Shown one piece after another: positions 63,914 through 64,000 of a DNA stretch of 64,000 nucleotides. How positions within the stretch are numbered: position 1 is the first letter of the stretch; each line of letters opens with the position of its first letter. The notes under the pieces are model-generated. The model ran no database searches, was not told the DNA's origin, and saw only the letters and a list, made by a program, of their open reading frames with translations. The DNA is taken from assembly GCA_020161065.1 (NCBI GenBank), contig JAIUPH010000034.1, positions 22,566 through 86,565 on the forward strand, written 5' to 3'. This DNA is from Pseudomonadota bacterium (GTDB lineage Bacteria > Pseudomonadota > Gammaproteobacteria > Burkholderiales > Burkholderiaceae_C). The position numbers were made by a program, and so were the translations under genes.

Positions 63914-64000
63914 ATGAAGCAGCAAACCCTTGCGATGGCCGCCGACCAAGGCGAGAACTTCGAGCGGTTCCGCCGCCCGACGCGGCGCGACGAGTTCCTG
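63914..64000 (+). mobile_element. IS5-family transposase, 5' part, runs off the window
   Basis: ATG at 63914 opens a frame reading MKQQTLAMAADQGENFERFR then RPTRRDEFL up to the window edge. This is the typical beginning of IS5-family (DDE) transposases of betaproteobacteria. Its left end abuts the broken methyltransferase gene. Terminal inverted repeats cannot be defined from the part visible. Confidence 0.7.

Overview
The window looks like a chromosomal segment of a high-GC (roughly 70%) betaproteobacterium of the order Burkholderiales, close to the Rubrivivax/Leptothrix/Ideonella group. The reasons are the GC-rich codon use, PEP-CTERM exported proteins, a CysB-type LysR regulator, the purD-hemF-nadD-rsfS-rlmH-maf-rng gene string and the tolB-pal-cpoB-tcdA-tRNA-Lys string. 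This placement is an inference from gene content; no database search was possible.

Layout. (1) 1-4.5 kb is accessory DNA: an integrase remnant fused in frame to an IS481 remnant, then an AAA-ATPase/subtilisin pair that matches the IetAS anti-phage (plasmid-stability) module. (2) 4.7-6.7 kb: CysB-like regulator and N-formylglutamate amidohydrolase. (3) 6.8-11.75 kb is accessory: an AT-rich secreted S8 protease translationally coupled to an NHL-type lipoprotein, an IS66 fragment, and an XRE/MmyB regulator that has lost its DNA-binding half. (4) 11.76-26.9 kb is mostly core: argC, a LysR regulator, a HerA-like ATPase, a SulP transporter with a cyclic-nucleotide domain, yebC, purD, hemF, nadD, rsfS, rlmH, a small ABC pair, maf, a PEP-CTERM protein and rng. 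(5) 26.86-31.45 kb is a decayed 4.6-kb genomic island at the 3' end of rng, with a degenerate copy of the rng end at its far side, 12-bp-spaced arm-type repeats at both ends, a beheaded integrase and an IS66 remnant, carrying an S41-like peptidase and a two-module SH3/KOW-like protein. (6) 31.5-36.8 kb: DUF3592 protein, decaheme cytochrome plus MtrB/PioB-type porin (an extracellular electron-transfer conduit) and an AraC regulator. (7) 36.9-40.3 kb: PadR regulator with an Arg/Gly/Asp-rich arm, Zn/Cd/Pb P-type ATPase and its CadR/PbrR regulator. (8) 40.4-54.8 kb: housekeeping and regulatory genes, including a LytS/LytTR-type two-component system, a GlxA-type regulator with a PfpI protein, an acetylornithine-type aminotransferase preceded by an Arg-rich leader peptide candidate, and an ECF sigma/anti-sigma pair. 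(9) 54.8-61.7 kb: msbA, tolB-pal-cpoB, a YeeE/YedE transporter, tcdA and two tRNA-Lys genes. (10) 61.9-64 kb is accessory again: a type III-like DNA methyltransferase whose 5' end has been removed by an IS5-family element that runs off the window.

Genes likely to act together: IetA with IetS; the decaheme cytochrome with its porin; the P-type ATPase with its MerR regulator; sensor kinase with LytTR regulator (4-bp overlap); sigma with anti-sigma factor (4-bp overlap); tolB, pal and cpoB in envelope integrity. Many adjacent genes overlap as ATGA, GTGA or TTGA, which points to translational coupling. The strongest leads for new biology are the rng island with its cargo, the Arg-rich leader upstream of the aminotransferase, the RsfS histone-H1-like tail and the foreign S8 protease/lipoprotein pair; the best candidate defence system is IetAS, which is a known family.
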